From Panopea generosa (lineage: Eukaryota > Mollusca > Bivalvia > Adapedonta > Hiatellidae), in contig CM055895.1 in NCBI GenBank assembly GCA_029582155.1, positions 22,828,462-22,892,461 of the forward strand: a stretch of DNA of 64,000 nt, written 5' to 3'. A model generated the notes under the pieces. It was not told where the DNA came from and searched no databases. It worked only from the letters and a program-made list of their open reading frames with translations. Every line of letters begins with the position of its first letter. Position 1 is the first letter of the stretch. A program made the position numbers and the translations under genes. Of the stretch, positions 23,938-63,943 are shown one piece after another.

Positions 23938-24195
23938 ATATGGATATGCCAGTAACAAAACTCTGATATTTAAATATGGATATGCCAGTAACAAAACTCT
24001 GATATTGATATTTAAATATGGATATGCCAGTAACAAAACTCTGATATTTAAATATGGATATGCCAGTAAGAAAACTCTGATATTTAAATATGGATATGCC
24101 AGTAAGAAAACTCTGATATTTAAATATGGATATGCCAGTAAGAAAACTCTGATATTTAAATATGGATATGCCAGTAACAAAACTCTGATATTTAA
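23938..24195. repeat. 36-bp minisatellite, about seven copies
   Basis: The unit contains 'atatggatatgccagtaaca' and 'aaactctgatatttaa'. One unit carries an additional six bases. As 36 is a multiple of three, open frames appear on both strands; neither is a gene. Confidence 0.9.
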
Positions 24196-24684
24196 TATCT
24201 TAATTGTGTAGCATTTTGTTTTTATTAAAAAAACAATATCAAATTCAGTTTAAAAAATCGTAAATAAAAATTTAATATCTTAATAAAGCTTCACTCTTCC
24301 TGTTTCAACTTTTCTTTTTCTCCGCAAGTCCGGATACAATTTTGTAATTAGTGTATCATATTTCCAAAATTAACTTCCTTAAAAAAACGAAATTCACAAT
24401 AATGCTTTATAGTATAATCACTATAATGTGATAATAAAATAAATACACATTACTTTAACTATGGTTTGATTGATTTATTCTTATTTTTATTATTTTAAAC
24501 AATCAATGGTGTGTTTCTCGTACACTTTAGTACACCATAATGGGGCAATTATTTCTTTTTCTCACGAGATTATTTAAATACACACACGTTTTAATTGAAA
24601 TATATATTTTAATTCACTCCTAGAAGGTGGAGGTGGTTATTTAAGGCAATATTGTCAAAATTTAGTCGGGGCAGCTGATGCATG
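24196..24684. other. AT-rich, nothing recognised
   Basis: No open frame, repeat or RNA gene stands out. Confidence 0.4.
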
Positions 24685-25050
24685 TTGTTTGAATATTTAG
24701 CGTCATTTAATGCTGACAGACTAACAGATTAAAAAAGGCGTGGATGAACAGCTTTTTTCTTATTTGAATATTCGATCAGCTGTCCATAACGCCATCTTTG
24801 GAATCGCAAAATAAAAAAAAAATCTTTAAAAGGCTCTTTCAGGAGACAGGCAAAATGTTGCACAAAAAGACGACCAGTTAACCAACCACTCTTTTCTGGG
24901 ATACTGGAAGGTTAACCATTACTCAAGCACACCCATCTCCACAAGTAACTGATAAATCTCTCACTTGAATCAATGGTGAGAGGCGAATGGCAATGAGACG
25001 CAATGTTGTCCGGAGACTTTGGCTCGGCGTGGATTCAAACTTACAACTCG
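24685..25050 (-). repeat. SINE family A interrupted by about 140 bp
   Basis: The tail 'gaatatttagcgtcattt' starts at about 24,690 and the body resumes at 'cagttaaccaaccactcttt' (about 24,876), with about 140 bp of unrelated sequence in between. The head side 'ggattcaaacttacaactcg' is decayed. Confidence 0.6.
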
Positions 25051-25840
25051 GAGCAGATGTATGCTTTTTATCAGATCTACCAACATCTTGTCACAAGCAA
25101 CAGGTAAGCATTCAGTATGTCTTTATTAGCATACATGCTGTTTTTGTAAAACAAATCCCAAATTTCAACCCTCATTTAATACTTTATCAATGTTATTATT
25201 CTAGCGATTTTTTACCCCATCCTTCACAAATAAAACAATACATGCTTCTGCATCATGTTTCATACCTCATACAAATGTATATATCACATCATCATTGTCA
25301 CCGTCGTGTCATATATTGTCATCATTTTTTTATGTTTCATAATTGTCGGCAATAAAGTATGGTTACTACGGCAACGAAACGTTATGTCTGCTGAATACAA
25401 AGTAATCATTTTACCTAGATTATACCCAAACATCAATCAGTTTAGTGTAATAACAGTGGTCGCAGCTTGAAAAATAAGCCTCTGCCAAAGTGTAATTTTC
25501 CTCCCTATTTCTGTGGTCAATGGCTAGAACCATGATAATTTATTTTTTTGTAACGGGGGTTTTATGTTATTTGCAACATGTTGTATGTTATATAATATGG
25601 CATCCTGAGTTGTATTGGTGGAGGAAACCCCAAAATGGATATACATGAGTAAAACCATCGTGACTTTGCAAGTAATTGGAAGTAACTGGCAAACATTCTC
25701 CCTTAAAGTGTTAGGAGCAACCAGGGCTCACTCTCACGACCTATGGGAGGAGAGAAAAGTGATCTGGAGATGACGGCTTAGACATCCAGGTCACAGACGG
25801 AGGCCTTGACAAAGAAATGGATATTATTGTAAATTAGATC
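25051..25840. other. non-coding, one possible diverged repeat
   Basis: A 122-codon + frame (24,987-25,355) starts inside the SINE and is His/Tyr/Ile-rich with no recognisable motif. At about 25,600-25,800 'ggtggaggaaacccc' and 'actggcaaacattctccc' resemble dispersed-repeat text. No gene is supported. Confidence 0.4.
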
Positions 25841-27172
25841 TTTATATTTAGAAGATTTTGACAGAGGTGTGTAGATTGTTATGTAGAGTTTGACAGAGGT
25901 GTGTAGAAGTTTATTTAGAATTTGACAGAGGTGTGTAGATTGTTATTTAGAACTTGACAGGTGTGAAGATTGTTATTTAGAACTTGACATGTGTGTATAT
26001 TGTTATTTAGAGCTTGACAGAGGTGTGTATATTGTTATTTAGAAGTTGACATAGGTGTGTAGATTGTTATTTAGAATTTGACAGAGGTGTGTAGATTGTT
26101 ATTTAGAACTTGACAGCTGTGTAGATTGTTATTTAGAACTTGACATGTGTGTATATTGTTATTTAGAAGTTGACATAGATGTGTATATTGTTATTTATAA
26201 TTTGACAGAGGTGTGTAGATTGTTATTTAGAACTTCACAGCTGTGTAGATTGTTATTTAGAACTTGACATGTGTGTATATTGTTATTTAGAGCTTGACAG
26301 AGGTGTGTATATTGTTATTTAGAAGTTGACATGTGTGTATATTGTTATTTAGAGCTTGACAGAGGTGTGTATATTGTTATTTAGAAGTTGACATAGGTGT
26401 GTATATTGTTATTTAGAAGTTGACATAGGTGTGTAGATTGTTATTTAGAATTTGACAGAAGTGTGAAGATTGGTATTTAGAACTTGACAGGTGTGTAGAT
26501 TGTTATTTAGAACTTGACATGTGTGTATATTGTTATTTAGAAGTTGACATAGGTGTGTAGATTGTTACTTAGAATTTGACAGGTGTGTAGATTGTTATTT
26601 AGAACTTGACAGGTATGTAGATTGTGATATTAAGAACTTGACAAAGGTGTGTTGATTGTTATTTAGCACTTGACAGAGGTGTGTAGATTGTTATTTAGAA
26701 CATGACAGAGGTGTGAAGATTCCTGTTTTTAATATCCCGTAGATGTTCTTGTTGTAAATTAGGACTAGACAGGTGTGTAGATTGTTATTTAGGACTTGAC
26801 AGAGGTGTGAAGATTCTTGTGATTTTTATCTGGTAGATGTTGTTGTAATTTAGAGCTTGACAGGTGTGTAGATTGTTATTTAGAACTTAACAGGTGTGTA
26901 GATTGTTATTTAGAACTAAACAGGTGTGTAAATTGTTATTTAAAACTTGACATGAAGATGTTAGGACATTCTTGTAATTTATATATTGAAAGATGTATGT
27001 AGAATATTATTTAGGACTAGACAGAGGAGAGAACATTCCTGTAATGCATGTCTCGTATTTGTTCTTGTTGTAATTTAGATATTGACTGAAGAGTGTATAT
27101 TGTTATTATGTAGAAATTGACATGCAAGGTGAGAACATTCTTGTAATTTAGATATTGACAGATATGTAGACA
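25841..27172. repeat. about 31-bp minisatellite, about 40 copies, decaying to the right
   Basis: Units contain 'tgacagaggtgtgtagattg' and 'ttatttagaac'; variants have gtatat for gtagat. Length varies between units by the loss or gain of 'ag' or 'aggt'. From about 26,720 onward units are interrupted and degraded. Confidence 0.88.
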
Positions 27173-27805
27173 ATGGTTGAAAAGAACACAAACACCGTTT
27201 ATTGGATTCTTTTTCCTGCTGAATCGCCAAGTATTAAAAGGAACAATAACTTAATGGATTTATTTTTTCCTGCTGACTCGTCTTATATTTCAGTTCAATT
27301 CAAATCATATTTTACCCGCGTACCATCTGATTATACGAACCATGATAGCATTTCGTTTGAAAACCTTCTCAATGGAAACTAATTGTGCGCAAACCATAGC
27401 GAGTTGAATATATATTGCAATAATTTCCCCACGGACTTTTGTCAAATTGGCTGATTCATACTACCAATATACCATAATTCATATTCTGAGATATACCAAT
27501 CGTATTTCCTTGAATCTTTTCCAAGACGTAAAAAGTATTCCAAACATCAATTATTTCTATGAAATGTTTAGGCTTATGCCTAAACTTAATTGATACATGC
27601 TCCATGCGTATCTACCAATTTGAGAGAATTTGAATAGTCGGCTATTAAGGAAGAAAAATCATTGACTTTTTTGGAAATAATGGCGCCAAGATGACGAATG
27701 CCCCATTGCGTATTTCACGGTAAGGTGGTTTGCATAATCGAGGTATTGCCTATATGCGTATGGTGTAGAAAATATTTAATTATGAAAAGGAAACGCTCGC
27801 TTTCA
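27173..27805. other. no supported gene
   Basis: A 69-codon + frame (27,173-27,382) repeats 'FPAES/FPADS' because of a short internal duplication. No family is recognised. Confidence 0.4.
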
Positions 27806-28086
27806 ATTTGTTTGTTTGTTGGGTATTTAGCGTTAGTTTATGCAGTCCAGGGCAGTTAACCTTACCATTTTTCCCTAGGGTTCCTAGAATGTTAATCAGT
27901 ATTCAAGCACACCCATCTTGGCAAGTAACATATAATTTCCCCCCTGAAATCAGTGGTGAGAGACGAATGACAAACGAGTTGCAATGTCGTACACCAATCA
28001 ACATGAAGATTGTTGCCGGGCGGGGATTCAGGCTCACGGCCCCTTAGATTGATATTCCGAAGCGCTACCGACTGAGCTAACCGGAC
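27806..28086 (-). repeat. SINE family A, full length
   Basis: Tail 'gtttgttgggtatttagcg' at the left; head complement 'gcgctaccgactgagctaac' at the right. The 79-codon + frame is SINE sequence. Confidence 0.75.
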
Positions 28087-29067
28087 CCTGCGCAGGTCCC
28101 ATTCAAAGATAATGGTTGATTCTGCCCTTGTAGTTTATCATCGAACAGCATAAGATATACTGGTTCGTGATGCGGTAAGTATGCTGTATTGTGCATCTAA
28201 ACATGTGCCATACAATACATCAACCACATGTCCGGACAAGAACCGGGTGTGGGTAAATGTTTAATGATCTCGTTTATTCTAATAAAGATACGTTCAGGTT
28301 TCACATGTTTGGTGAAATTATACCAATTAATTGATTTCAAAGCGAAGTTAACCTGGTGGGATTCCGGAGCATGTTTAGTTGATCGATGGATAATTAAGAG
28401 TTATGATAGCAGCTCTTGATGTTACAGATACTAATATTGACAAAATAATTGATGTATTTCCAGACAAGTTTACTGCGCATGTCCGTTTACAAACTTGCAT
28501 TGAGGCATAGCACCACTGTTGGAAACAGGAAATCATGTGCTTCCTTGGGGTATTGGGGACACTTTGATGCTATTTTTTTTATATTTGAAAAGCGTTATTT
28601 AAATATTAAGCATTGTCATGTTTGAATTGTGAATTTAGAAAAAAAATGATGGGGTATGATTTTACATGTATATGATTTCTGACGTGTTCTTTCACCTTGG
28701 CAACAAAAGGGTAGCATTATGGTTAGTTTCATATTAAATATCGCTAGACGAAAGAAGAATAGAATATCAAATAAACTCTAATCTGCCTCTATGAACAACT
28801 ATAGCTGTATTTCTAGGCATAGGTAGCACATAACACCCAAGCACGTGCTATGACCTTCTGTAGTATTATCCCCACGTAGATGTAGGAATTTATATCGCTG
28901 ACGGCGAAGGGAAAAACCCAAAATGTTATCATGTCACAATGTCATAGGTCAATATCTACATGTCACCACCTCAATGGCGAACCGTCAGATTTCTAAAAAG
29001 ATATATATGTCATTTCTCCAATAGTAATGTAACGTCACAAGTACGACTCCTATGTTCGGCCGTTTGT
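28087..29067. other. no feature seen
   Basis: Non-coding, moderately AT-rich. The 63-codon + frame at 28,228-28,419 shows nothing I recognise. Confidence 0.4.
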
Positions 29068-29198
29068 CCACGTGACAGAATATTTATCTTGATAGCTTCG
29101 TCTGTATCTTAATTAAGTCCCCGTCCATCGGATTGGGCCATTACTTAACCGGACAACCCCCAGGGCAATATGGGGTTCAACGTACTTCTGTCACGTGG
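29068..29198. repeat. perfect 13-bp inverted repeat around a 105-bp core
   Basis: CCACGTGACAGAA at 29,068-29,080 is matched exactly by TTCTGTCACGTGG at 29,186-29,198. The core contains no frame. It could be a tiny MITE or paired CACGTG-containing sites. Confidence 0.5.
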
Positions 29199-29674
29199 AA
29201 GAAACGGGTTTCACATTTTCGGTCTCTGTGTATACGTGGTACGGTCACATAACAATGTTTCAATATAGCGACAATAAGTAGTATTGTATATATATGATTA
29301 CCTTATTATTATATTATATATATTTCATTATAAATCAATTAAATAATGTTATTATTGTATCGTACAAAAGTATAAAGAATGAAAAAGAGCAACTAATATC
29401 TACTGATGCAGAGATTGTAGATTGGTCTGTGTATGTTTTATAGCCATGAGTGAAAAGGTCGGCGTGATGTCTTTATGAATTATTCACGCTGTCTGTTCGA
29501 TAAAGACACGTATGTGGAGGCAAGCATACAGAATTAGATTAGAGAACGCTGATTGTATGACGTAAAATAACTCCTTGATGAATCCGTGTCAATCTGAATT
29601 TTGATATCGCTCTATTATGGTATATATATTATAGGATTGATACTATGGTAACACAGAGCGCTTTCTTTCTTCAA

Positions 29675-29678
<4 letters not shown>

Positions 29679-29733
<55 letters not shown>
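29679..29733. repeat. (GT)n microsatellite
   Basis: 55 bases of uninterrupted GT. The Cys/Val repeat frame across it is an artefact. Confidence 0.95.
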
Positions 29734-29735
<2 letters not shown>

Positions 29736-29755
29736 AACATGCAGCAAACAAGCGA

Positions 29756-30048
29756 GCCAATCAGTGGTCCAGTGGTTAACGCCTTGGAGTGCAAACCCAG
29801 GGGTCACTGGTTCAATTCCCCACTCCCCCCAACTAAGATACTAATATGTCTTTCGGATGAGACTTTAACAAAAAATGAGGTACCATGTATCGATGCTTAA
29901 CACTGGGCACGTAAAAGAACCAGGGACGCTAGAAAAATGTCTTCTGTATCTCTGCACTATCCTCCAAAACTACAGATACTCTTCTGGAGGTGTCGCCCAT
30001 ATAGGAAATCGGTGGCGACGATAAATACAATTATCATCATCATCATCA
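29756..30048 (+). repeat. tRNA-derived SINE, family G
   Basis: A tRNA-like head (gtccagtggttaacgccttg, B-box-like ggttcaattccccact), a central block containing 'gtctttcggatgagacttta' and 'taaaagaaccagggacgcta', and a tail of atc repeats ending near 30,048. The central block style is widespread in invertebrate SINEs (general knowledge). Confidence 0.7.
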
Positions 30049-30192
30049 ACAAACAGCCTTGATATAAGACGTATAATACAGAAATGAATATAGTAACTGA
30101 TGTCTCAAATTGTAGTAATTCACAACTCCACAAATTAGTAGAAGCCTTTCATCCGATTTTTATAATATAATTACTCAGTCAGGGGACATACG

Positions 30193-30230
30193 TGCATGCA
30201 TGCGTGCGTGCGTGCGTGCGTGCATGTATG
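30193..30230. repeat. (GCGT)n microsatellite
   Basis: Short tetranucleotide run; a complementary acgc run lies at 31,122-31,149. Confidence 0.85.
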
Positions 30231-33200
30231 TGTGAGGGGAATGGGGTAAAGGTATGTGTGCGGGGGAAGGGGAGAGGGGGGTGGGTTACTTGAATTTGTA
30301 GTTAAAATGTGTTTTAATATCCACTTATCTCAATCGATCCAGGCAGTGGACAGCCAGTTGATGAATGTCATGATATTGTCGTTCGTCTATTTATGTCATG
30401 TTTATTTTTAACGCCAAGTAAAGGTATTTACATTGCATTCTTTGATTTCACAGACACTTGATATAACAACAAACAATAATATAATACTGACACCCGGCTG
30501 ACCTTCCTTGAAATAAAATTTAAATGCGGAGCCAAGAACGCGGAAGTTATTTGCAGGCAGACTGAAGTCGATGATATTCGTGTTTCGTATTTCGATATGA
30601 AACTAACACGAACCGTTCCAGCCGCCAATAATGAAGAGTATCTCACCTGAATATCGAAACACGGAAAACGAATATTAAACTATCTTGTAACTTCTTCATT
30701 CATTTATACCATTTTCAAGTGTTTCGCATGACCGGACCGTGGACATCCGCAATAACAGTTTGCAAGACGGTCAATTTTATTTTTATTTCATTCCACTTTG
30801 TTTGCGTGAACATTCAGGTTTACTGACACCGAGTTTGACATAACCAGTTAGATGACCGTTTGATGGACATGCTATCCTTCACCTAGCTTACCAGCTAGTC
30901 TCTACTTGGGATTATTTTTAAAGAAGATTGTACAAATAACGGTAATCTCATGATTTAATTAGGAATGTCCTTTATGTTGCAGATGGACGGCTAATTATAG
31001 ATGTTACAATCCATGCCCAACCCCAGGAGGAATCTGGGGGTAGAAATGAAAGGTCACAGAAAAATCAAAGAATGGTAGGAACATTTATAGGCCCATCTTT
31101 TAAATCAGCCACCTACATAATACACGCACGCATGCACGCACGCACGCAACTCACGCAAATGCTTCTTTAAATGTTTTCAAAGAATCAAAGACAACACTGC
31201 TTGTATTGTAAGGCATTTTATTACAAAATGCAGTCTCCAAAATGGCTACAAATATGGCATTTCAGTTTTATGGTTAACATGTGTTATCTTATCTAGTATA
31301 TTTATCAGGATACAAAAATGGAATTCAAGAAACGGACGATATTTTTCAAGTAAAAAATAATTTTAAACAATGCAATGGGCATGTTCTGTGGTGTTAAAGA
31401 AAACTTTACGCTAGACCACGTCATTGCGTATGCCCATCTTACAAACTGAAAATATAAAACAAACATGCGCAATGAGAGGTCAAGATTTGTCTGGTGGCAC
31501 TTTCATTCGGAATGTGACGTGTTTTATGCTATATCATCTAACTATCAAACACAAAAAAACTTCATAAAAACAAAGACACTTTAAATGTTCTTGTCAGATT
31601 CAGCAGAACCATGCCGATATGCATTTGTAATTTGACGACAGACATCCGGAAATGGACACCGCCTCGTTCAGGCCGCCAACGCACAGACGAATTATAGCCT
31701 ACGAAAAAGTTCAACCGGCGGCATACCACTTCGCGGTTCTCGAATGTCCTAATCTCAAATTAAAGATGAATTTATACAATCGCCACAAGAGTGAAACCAC
31801 TCCTCCATTCCTTATGATAGAATTTATGAAACGATCATTTGCTCAGACAAGTCAACTGAAAGACATGTTCGCTACATCAGAGCCGTTCAGCGTTTTCTTA
31901 AAGAGAAATGGAGGAACAGCGCCGACGCAGTCAGTTGAGTATCATAAGTGTTCATGAACACATTAAACAACCATGTTGAACCGAACTGAAACTGAACGCA
32001 GTCCAGTTACAGACAGGAGTATATGTGATGTGTAATATTGATCCAGAACACTGCGGATTAGGAAACGGATCAATGCAGCCAGAGAACAATTTAATTTTTG
32101 GCGCTTTGGCTCTTAGAATCGTCTGCAATAAATGGCCATATATTTGTACTGAGCATCGTGCATTGTTTCTTTATTGGAAATATCATATTGTCTTCATCGA
32201 CACATGCCGCAGTAATTAATCTTCAGAATAATTTTGAACGAATACAAAACTAATGGATATCACGTGGCATTAATGGCGTTATAACTGCTTTATCGTGCAA
32301 TTCACAAATACCTTAATATTGGACGTTCATGTTTATATAAGACTTCAGATATGAGATAAAGGAATCAATCATTGGTATTTAGTAAAGAAAATGTAAGTTT
32401 AATTTTTTTTCGAAAACGATGCTCTGTCGAGTTTTCTGCCAAATCTATGATACCGAAGGTTGAAGTTCCATAGTGTCAATGGTATGCACGTAATCGAGTC
32501 TTTCTCTTGCATACCAACAATATTTTTATTCGTTTTTCAACACAGACATTTATTAACCATATTCTAAGATAGGATGACGTCATATTAGCACGTGCATTTT
32601 TGTTTCTTGTACTGGTTTATCTAGAACACTCTGTCGATTACAAATACATATATTCTTGGTTTCTAACGTAGTAATTACCTGGATGTTTTTATCCAGTGTT
32701 GCATATACCGAAACTTAATGTGGATTACATGAACACACCCGACATTTAACCTATCTTGTAAAAAGGATCTTGTACATCTGGGTTATAGATGAGATGATAA
32801 ATTGGTCTAAAACTTTCATCGGCGCTTGCTTTTCTGTTTCCTAGTTTAAAAAATCACAGTCTTTGATCATCGTCAACGCCTTTACTTTTCTAATAGTTGA
32901 AACTCATCAAGTCGTGCTTTACTGTTTGCCTCTAAGAAAAGCAAATGTTGAAGATGATCCAGACTTGTGGATAATATTACACCGGTAATTGCCAAACAAT
33001 TTAATTTAAAGCCGTTTAAAACTGCTGAGCGTTTTTGATGTTCTCTAAGTGAAACGTAATGTAATAAATCCTATCTTAGTTCTACAGATAAAAGGTACTT
33101 TCCGGTATTTCGCCTGTCACTCACAAATATTATAATGGATTTGCGCAACATGTCAAATTTAGAGAAACGCCGTCTAACGATGTACGGACCATTCACACAA

Positions 33201-33270
33201 TATAGGTTTATATGATGGATATTTGAATAATGGAGAAAAAAACACTTAATTAAGCAAAATCATAATATTG
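30231..33270. other. no confident gene
   Basis: Complex, mostly single-copy-looking sequence. The largest frame is 101 codons on + (31,652-31,957), compositionally gene-like but without a motif or family I recognise and without obvious splice sites. A 64-codon frame at 32,025-32,219 and a 72-codon - frame at 30,646-30,428 are equally unsupported. Confidence 0.35.
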
Positions 33271-33329
33271 ATATCGGCTATTAAAGCTCCGTGGTCCCGT
33301 ATAGCAGAATACATAGACAAGCGTTCCCA

Positions 33330-33890
33330 CACACTCATTCACTCTGTCAATTAACCTGACGCGAGAACGACCAGCGCTCCGCCCACTGGTCACGTGACGT
33401 TGTTTTTACTTGATTCACCAATCGTGAAACATCGGGTATTTCCGTATCCTCCGTAGAATACACCTCGTGTATAGCTCTAGAATACACCAACGCGAATCGC
33501 CTGTGTTACAAGTCAGTGTTCATTCGCGTGAAAGTAACAAATAATGTATCCTTCATTAAGTTGATTTTATATGGCGTTGTTATATCGATTTTTTATTTAC
33601 ACACTCGACATGGGTCATTTTTATAGGGAAATTTAAAATATCAGTCTTGATTAACAAACGTTTATATTTTCAATGTACATGTATATAAACAGATGACATA
33701 AGGGGGCCGCCATTTTATTTTATCATGTGACTGAAAGTATTTCCAAAATGGCGCCTTATTATGTCAGAGGTCTATTGCGTAGCATAAAGGCCGAGGTGAT
33801 CAGATTGTTGATCCACCTGTACAAGTCTTGGAAATCGTCAGGGTATCTAGGGAAAATGGCGGCGCTGGGACCAATATCGATCGCTGATTG
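33330..33890. promoter_or_regulatory. promoter-like stretch with CACGTG, GC-box and YY1-like motifs
   Basis: 'gctccgcccactggtcacgt' followed by gacgt (33,376-33,399) combines a GC box, CACGTG and a TGACGT half-site. Farther right come 'gccgccatttta' (33,708), 'aaaatggcgcc' (33,746) and 'gaaaatggcggcgctgg' (33,852), the last two YY1-like, and 'gattgg' (CCAAT complement). Such a cluster is typical of a TATA-less promoter (inference). It lies 3' of fascin. Confidence 0.3.
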
Positions 33891-33960
33891 GATAACCGAC
33901 ACCCCGCGTCAGGTCAACTTCAAAGTAGTAGATACTTTCTATTTACACACAATATTTTAA
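33748..33960 (+). CDS. unrecognised small open frame in promoter-like stretch
   Basis: An ATG in good context (aaaATGG, 33,748-33,750) opens 70 codons ending with TAA at 33,958-33,960. The N-terminal part is rich in Arg, Lys, Leu and Ile (MAPYYVRGLLRSIKAEVI) and could form an amphipathic helix. A second ATG (MAALGPIS) lies inside a YY1-like motif. I recognise no family. It may be a first exon, a small ORF or chance. Bases 33,774-33,807 of it recur, with one mismatch, at 63,900-63,933. Confidence 0.15.
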   Translation: MAPYYVRGLLRSIKAEVIRLLIHLYKSWKSSGYLGKMAALGPISIADWITDTPRQVNFKVVDTFYLHTIF

Positions 33961-34527
33961 ACAATACATGTTCATACTTGACGTACACATACAATATCAC
34001 AATTTCACAGCAACACCCCTATTGTATTACAAAGCGTCCGTCAGTCCTAAATTCATAAATTCAAGCACGTTCTCTACGCATTGGTATATACATGTAGGCG
34101 ATTAGTGTAAAGAATGAAGTCTACACACAGTCTATATACAGGGATGTTATTTCCACTGGTCCATATTTATGACGTTGTTATAATATTATGTCAGATATAT
34201 AAAAATAGTAGTTAATAACTTCCCAAGCGTCCATGTTTTATTTGATTATATGAATAATATCCTTTGGCAAAGCTGGTTAACTGATATCCTTTTATATTAA
34301 TCATCAGTATTTATTCATCGATCTCTAACTTCCTTAATGGTCACGTGATTTGACATTTAAAACATTATTAAGTTCGTTAAGAAAGTCATGGTCAATGCTT
34401 TAGAACCGGATGTTCTATACAATGCGTATACATACACGTCTGATGCACTTCGAACTCTTCGGAATAGTCCCGTTTGTACACGATTTAAGTGTGTTTCCCG
34501 CATACACGTGGAACTTGTTTGAGTTAC
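33961..34527 (-). other. probable fascin 3' UTR and flank
   Basis: AATAAA signals on the - strand lie at 34,315-34,310 and 34,242-34,237, about 215 and 290 bases after the fascin stop. Which is used is unknown. Otherwise no feature. Confidence 0.4.
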
Positions 34528-62380
<27,853 letters not shown>

Positions 62381-62932
62381 TTTTAGTATTTCTATTAAAA
62401 ATAATATTTAAACCAACAAAATAATTATCGCAAAAATCTAAAATCCGATAACAAAAAGTGTTTATTAAATAACAAACAAAAAAAAGCTAAAAAATATTGA
62501 TTTCCGATAATGCGCTCACAAAGTCAATGCTATTTAACTCAATCCGTTTTATTTTACACTCGTTTCAAACGCTCCTGTGTCTAGCGCTTACACTACAGAA
62601 GTGACTGCTTCGACATCGGAGTTAGCTAGCTATACTCGGCAAATGAATCACTGATCGCATCCGCGATGATTCGCTTGAGAAACCTTTAGTTGAGGTTTAC
62701 AGTTACACTAAAAGAACTAAAAAAACAGGACTATGACACATGTAGATGCAGAATTTATACAATATGTGTACACTACAATGATAGACACATCATTAAAGTA
62801 GAAGCTGTGGATGGAAATAAACATATTGACAAACACTCATATAACGTTGAATTAACCAAAAAATAAAGAAAAGAAGAAGGTTCTGATTTTCGCGAAGATG
62901 GTTTTGTGTTGTTTTTTTATTTAAGAATACGT
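62381..62932 (-). other. fascin 5' flank or 5' UTR/intron
   Basis: AT-rich sequence immediately upstream of the start codon. A candidate acceptor (AG at 62,393-62,392) precedes the ATG by 11 bases. No clear TATA box on the - strand within this stretch. Confidence 0.35.
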
Positions 62933-63052
<120 letters not shown>

Positions 63053-63374
63053 GAATATCTCTAAGTAAGACGATGTACGCCCTCGAGGGTAACTTTCTGC
63101 AGAAACTGTTGTCAAAGTAAAGAAGATCGATTTGCGTATTTTTCCATGTTATGTGACATAAAAGTCTTGTATTTTACATAATATAGCACTGAGTATTGAC
63201 TTAACTGATTAATTAAGAACAGTTATTAATGGTTTGAGGGCACTGTCGATTTTTTTAAGTTTTGTTAAAATTATTCGCGTTGAAGTCAACAAAGATGACA
63301 TTTCAAAATAATCTTGCCAACGGAACTCTGTTATTTATATAAGGAAAACGAAGTTTCAGACATCTAAGTCTGTT

Positions 63375-63438
63375 TTTTTAACTGGATATGCCATACATAA
63401 CATAAAATGTGTTGAAAATGACGTTAAACCCCATTCAA
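63375..63438 (+). repeat. SINE family B tail fragment
   Basis: 'aactggatatgccatacata' and 'aaaatgtgttgaaaatgacg' match the family B 3' end; the head is missing. Confidence 0.6.
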
Positions 63439-63765
63439 TTTTTATATAACATATTAATAATAAACGATCCGTTATGTCGACATGTGTCATGACCTTCAAC
63501 CCAGTGAAAAGTGTGTGATGAATTCTATTGTTACGCATTCTCTCCGGCTTATCACGAACTATTGTAAAAATACCAGCACAGTTGTTATGCTATTAACATT
63601 CCCTTCTTATTGTATATACACATTTTCAATATCAACGTTTTTAATGTCAACCATTCCAATGGAAATACATAAACACGTGACTATATGTCAATTTATTATA
63701 TTATAGAAAACGTTGTTATTTTTGCGAAATTCGTTAATTGGTTAAGTCGCATGAGCGACCGGACC

Positions 63766-63775
63766 CTATATAAGT
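63766..63775 (+). promoter_or_regulatory. TATA-like element
   Basis: 'ccctatataagtgcgag' on the + strand with an upstream GTCGC-ATGA-GCGAC inverted repeat at 63,747-63,760. If real it would drive a + strand transcript leaving the window. No downstream gene is visible. Confidence 0.2.
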
Positions 63776-63841
63776 GCGAGTTAAGAAATTGACTCTGGGC
63801 GCTGCAATATTGAAATGTCACAATCACGTGTTAAAAACACG

Positions 63842-63943
63842 GCATTCGCCACCAATCGTGAAACATCGGGTATTTCCGTATCCTCCGTAGAATACACCTA
63901 TTGCGTAGCATAAAGGCCGAGGTAATCAGATTGCATTCGCCAC
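63842..63943 (+). repeat. insert copied from two sites at 33.4 and 33.8 kb, flanked by 11-bp direct repeats
   Basis: 63,850-63,899 equals 33,416-33,465 (50 of 50 bases) and 63,900-63,933 equals 33,774-33,807 (33 of 34). GCATTCGCCAC occurs at both edges (63,842-63,852 and 63,933-63,943). Confidence 0.8.

Noticed and set aside
31652..31957. 101-codon + frame as a gene
   Set aside because: Composition is plausible but I recognise no family and see no supporting neighbours; left as unannotated.
63850..63933. Spliced retrocopy of a transcript from 33.4-33.8 kb
   Set aside because: The missing segment has no GT-AG boundaries on either strand under any allowed alignment shift, and there is no poly(A) tail.
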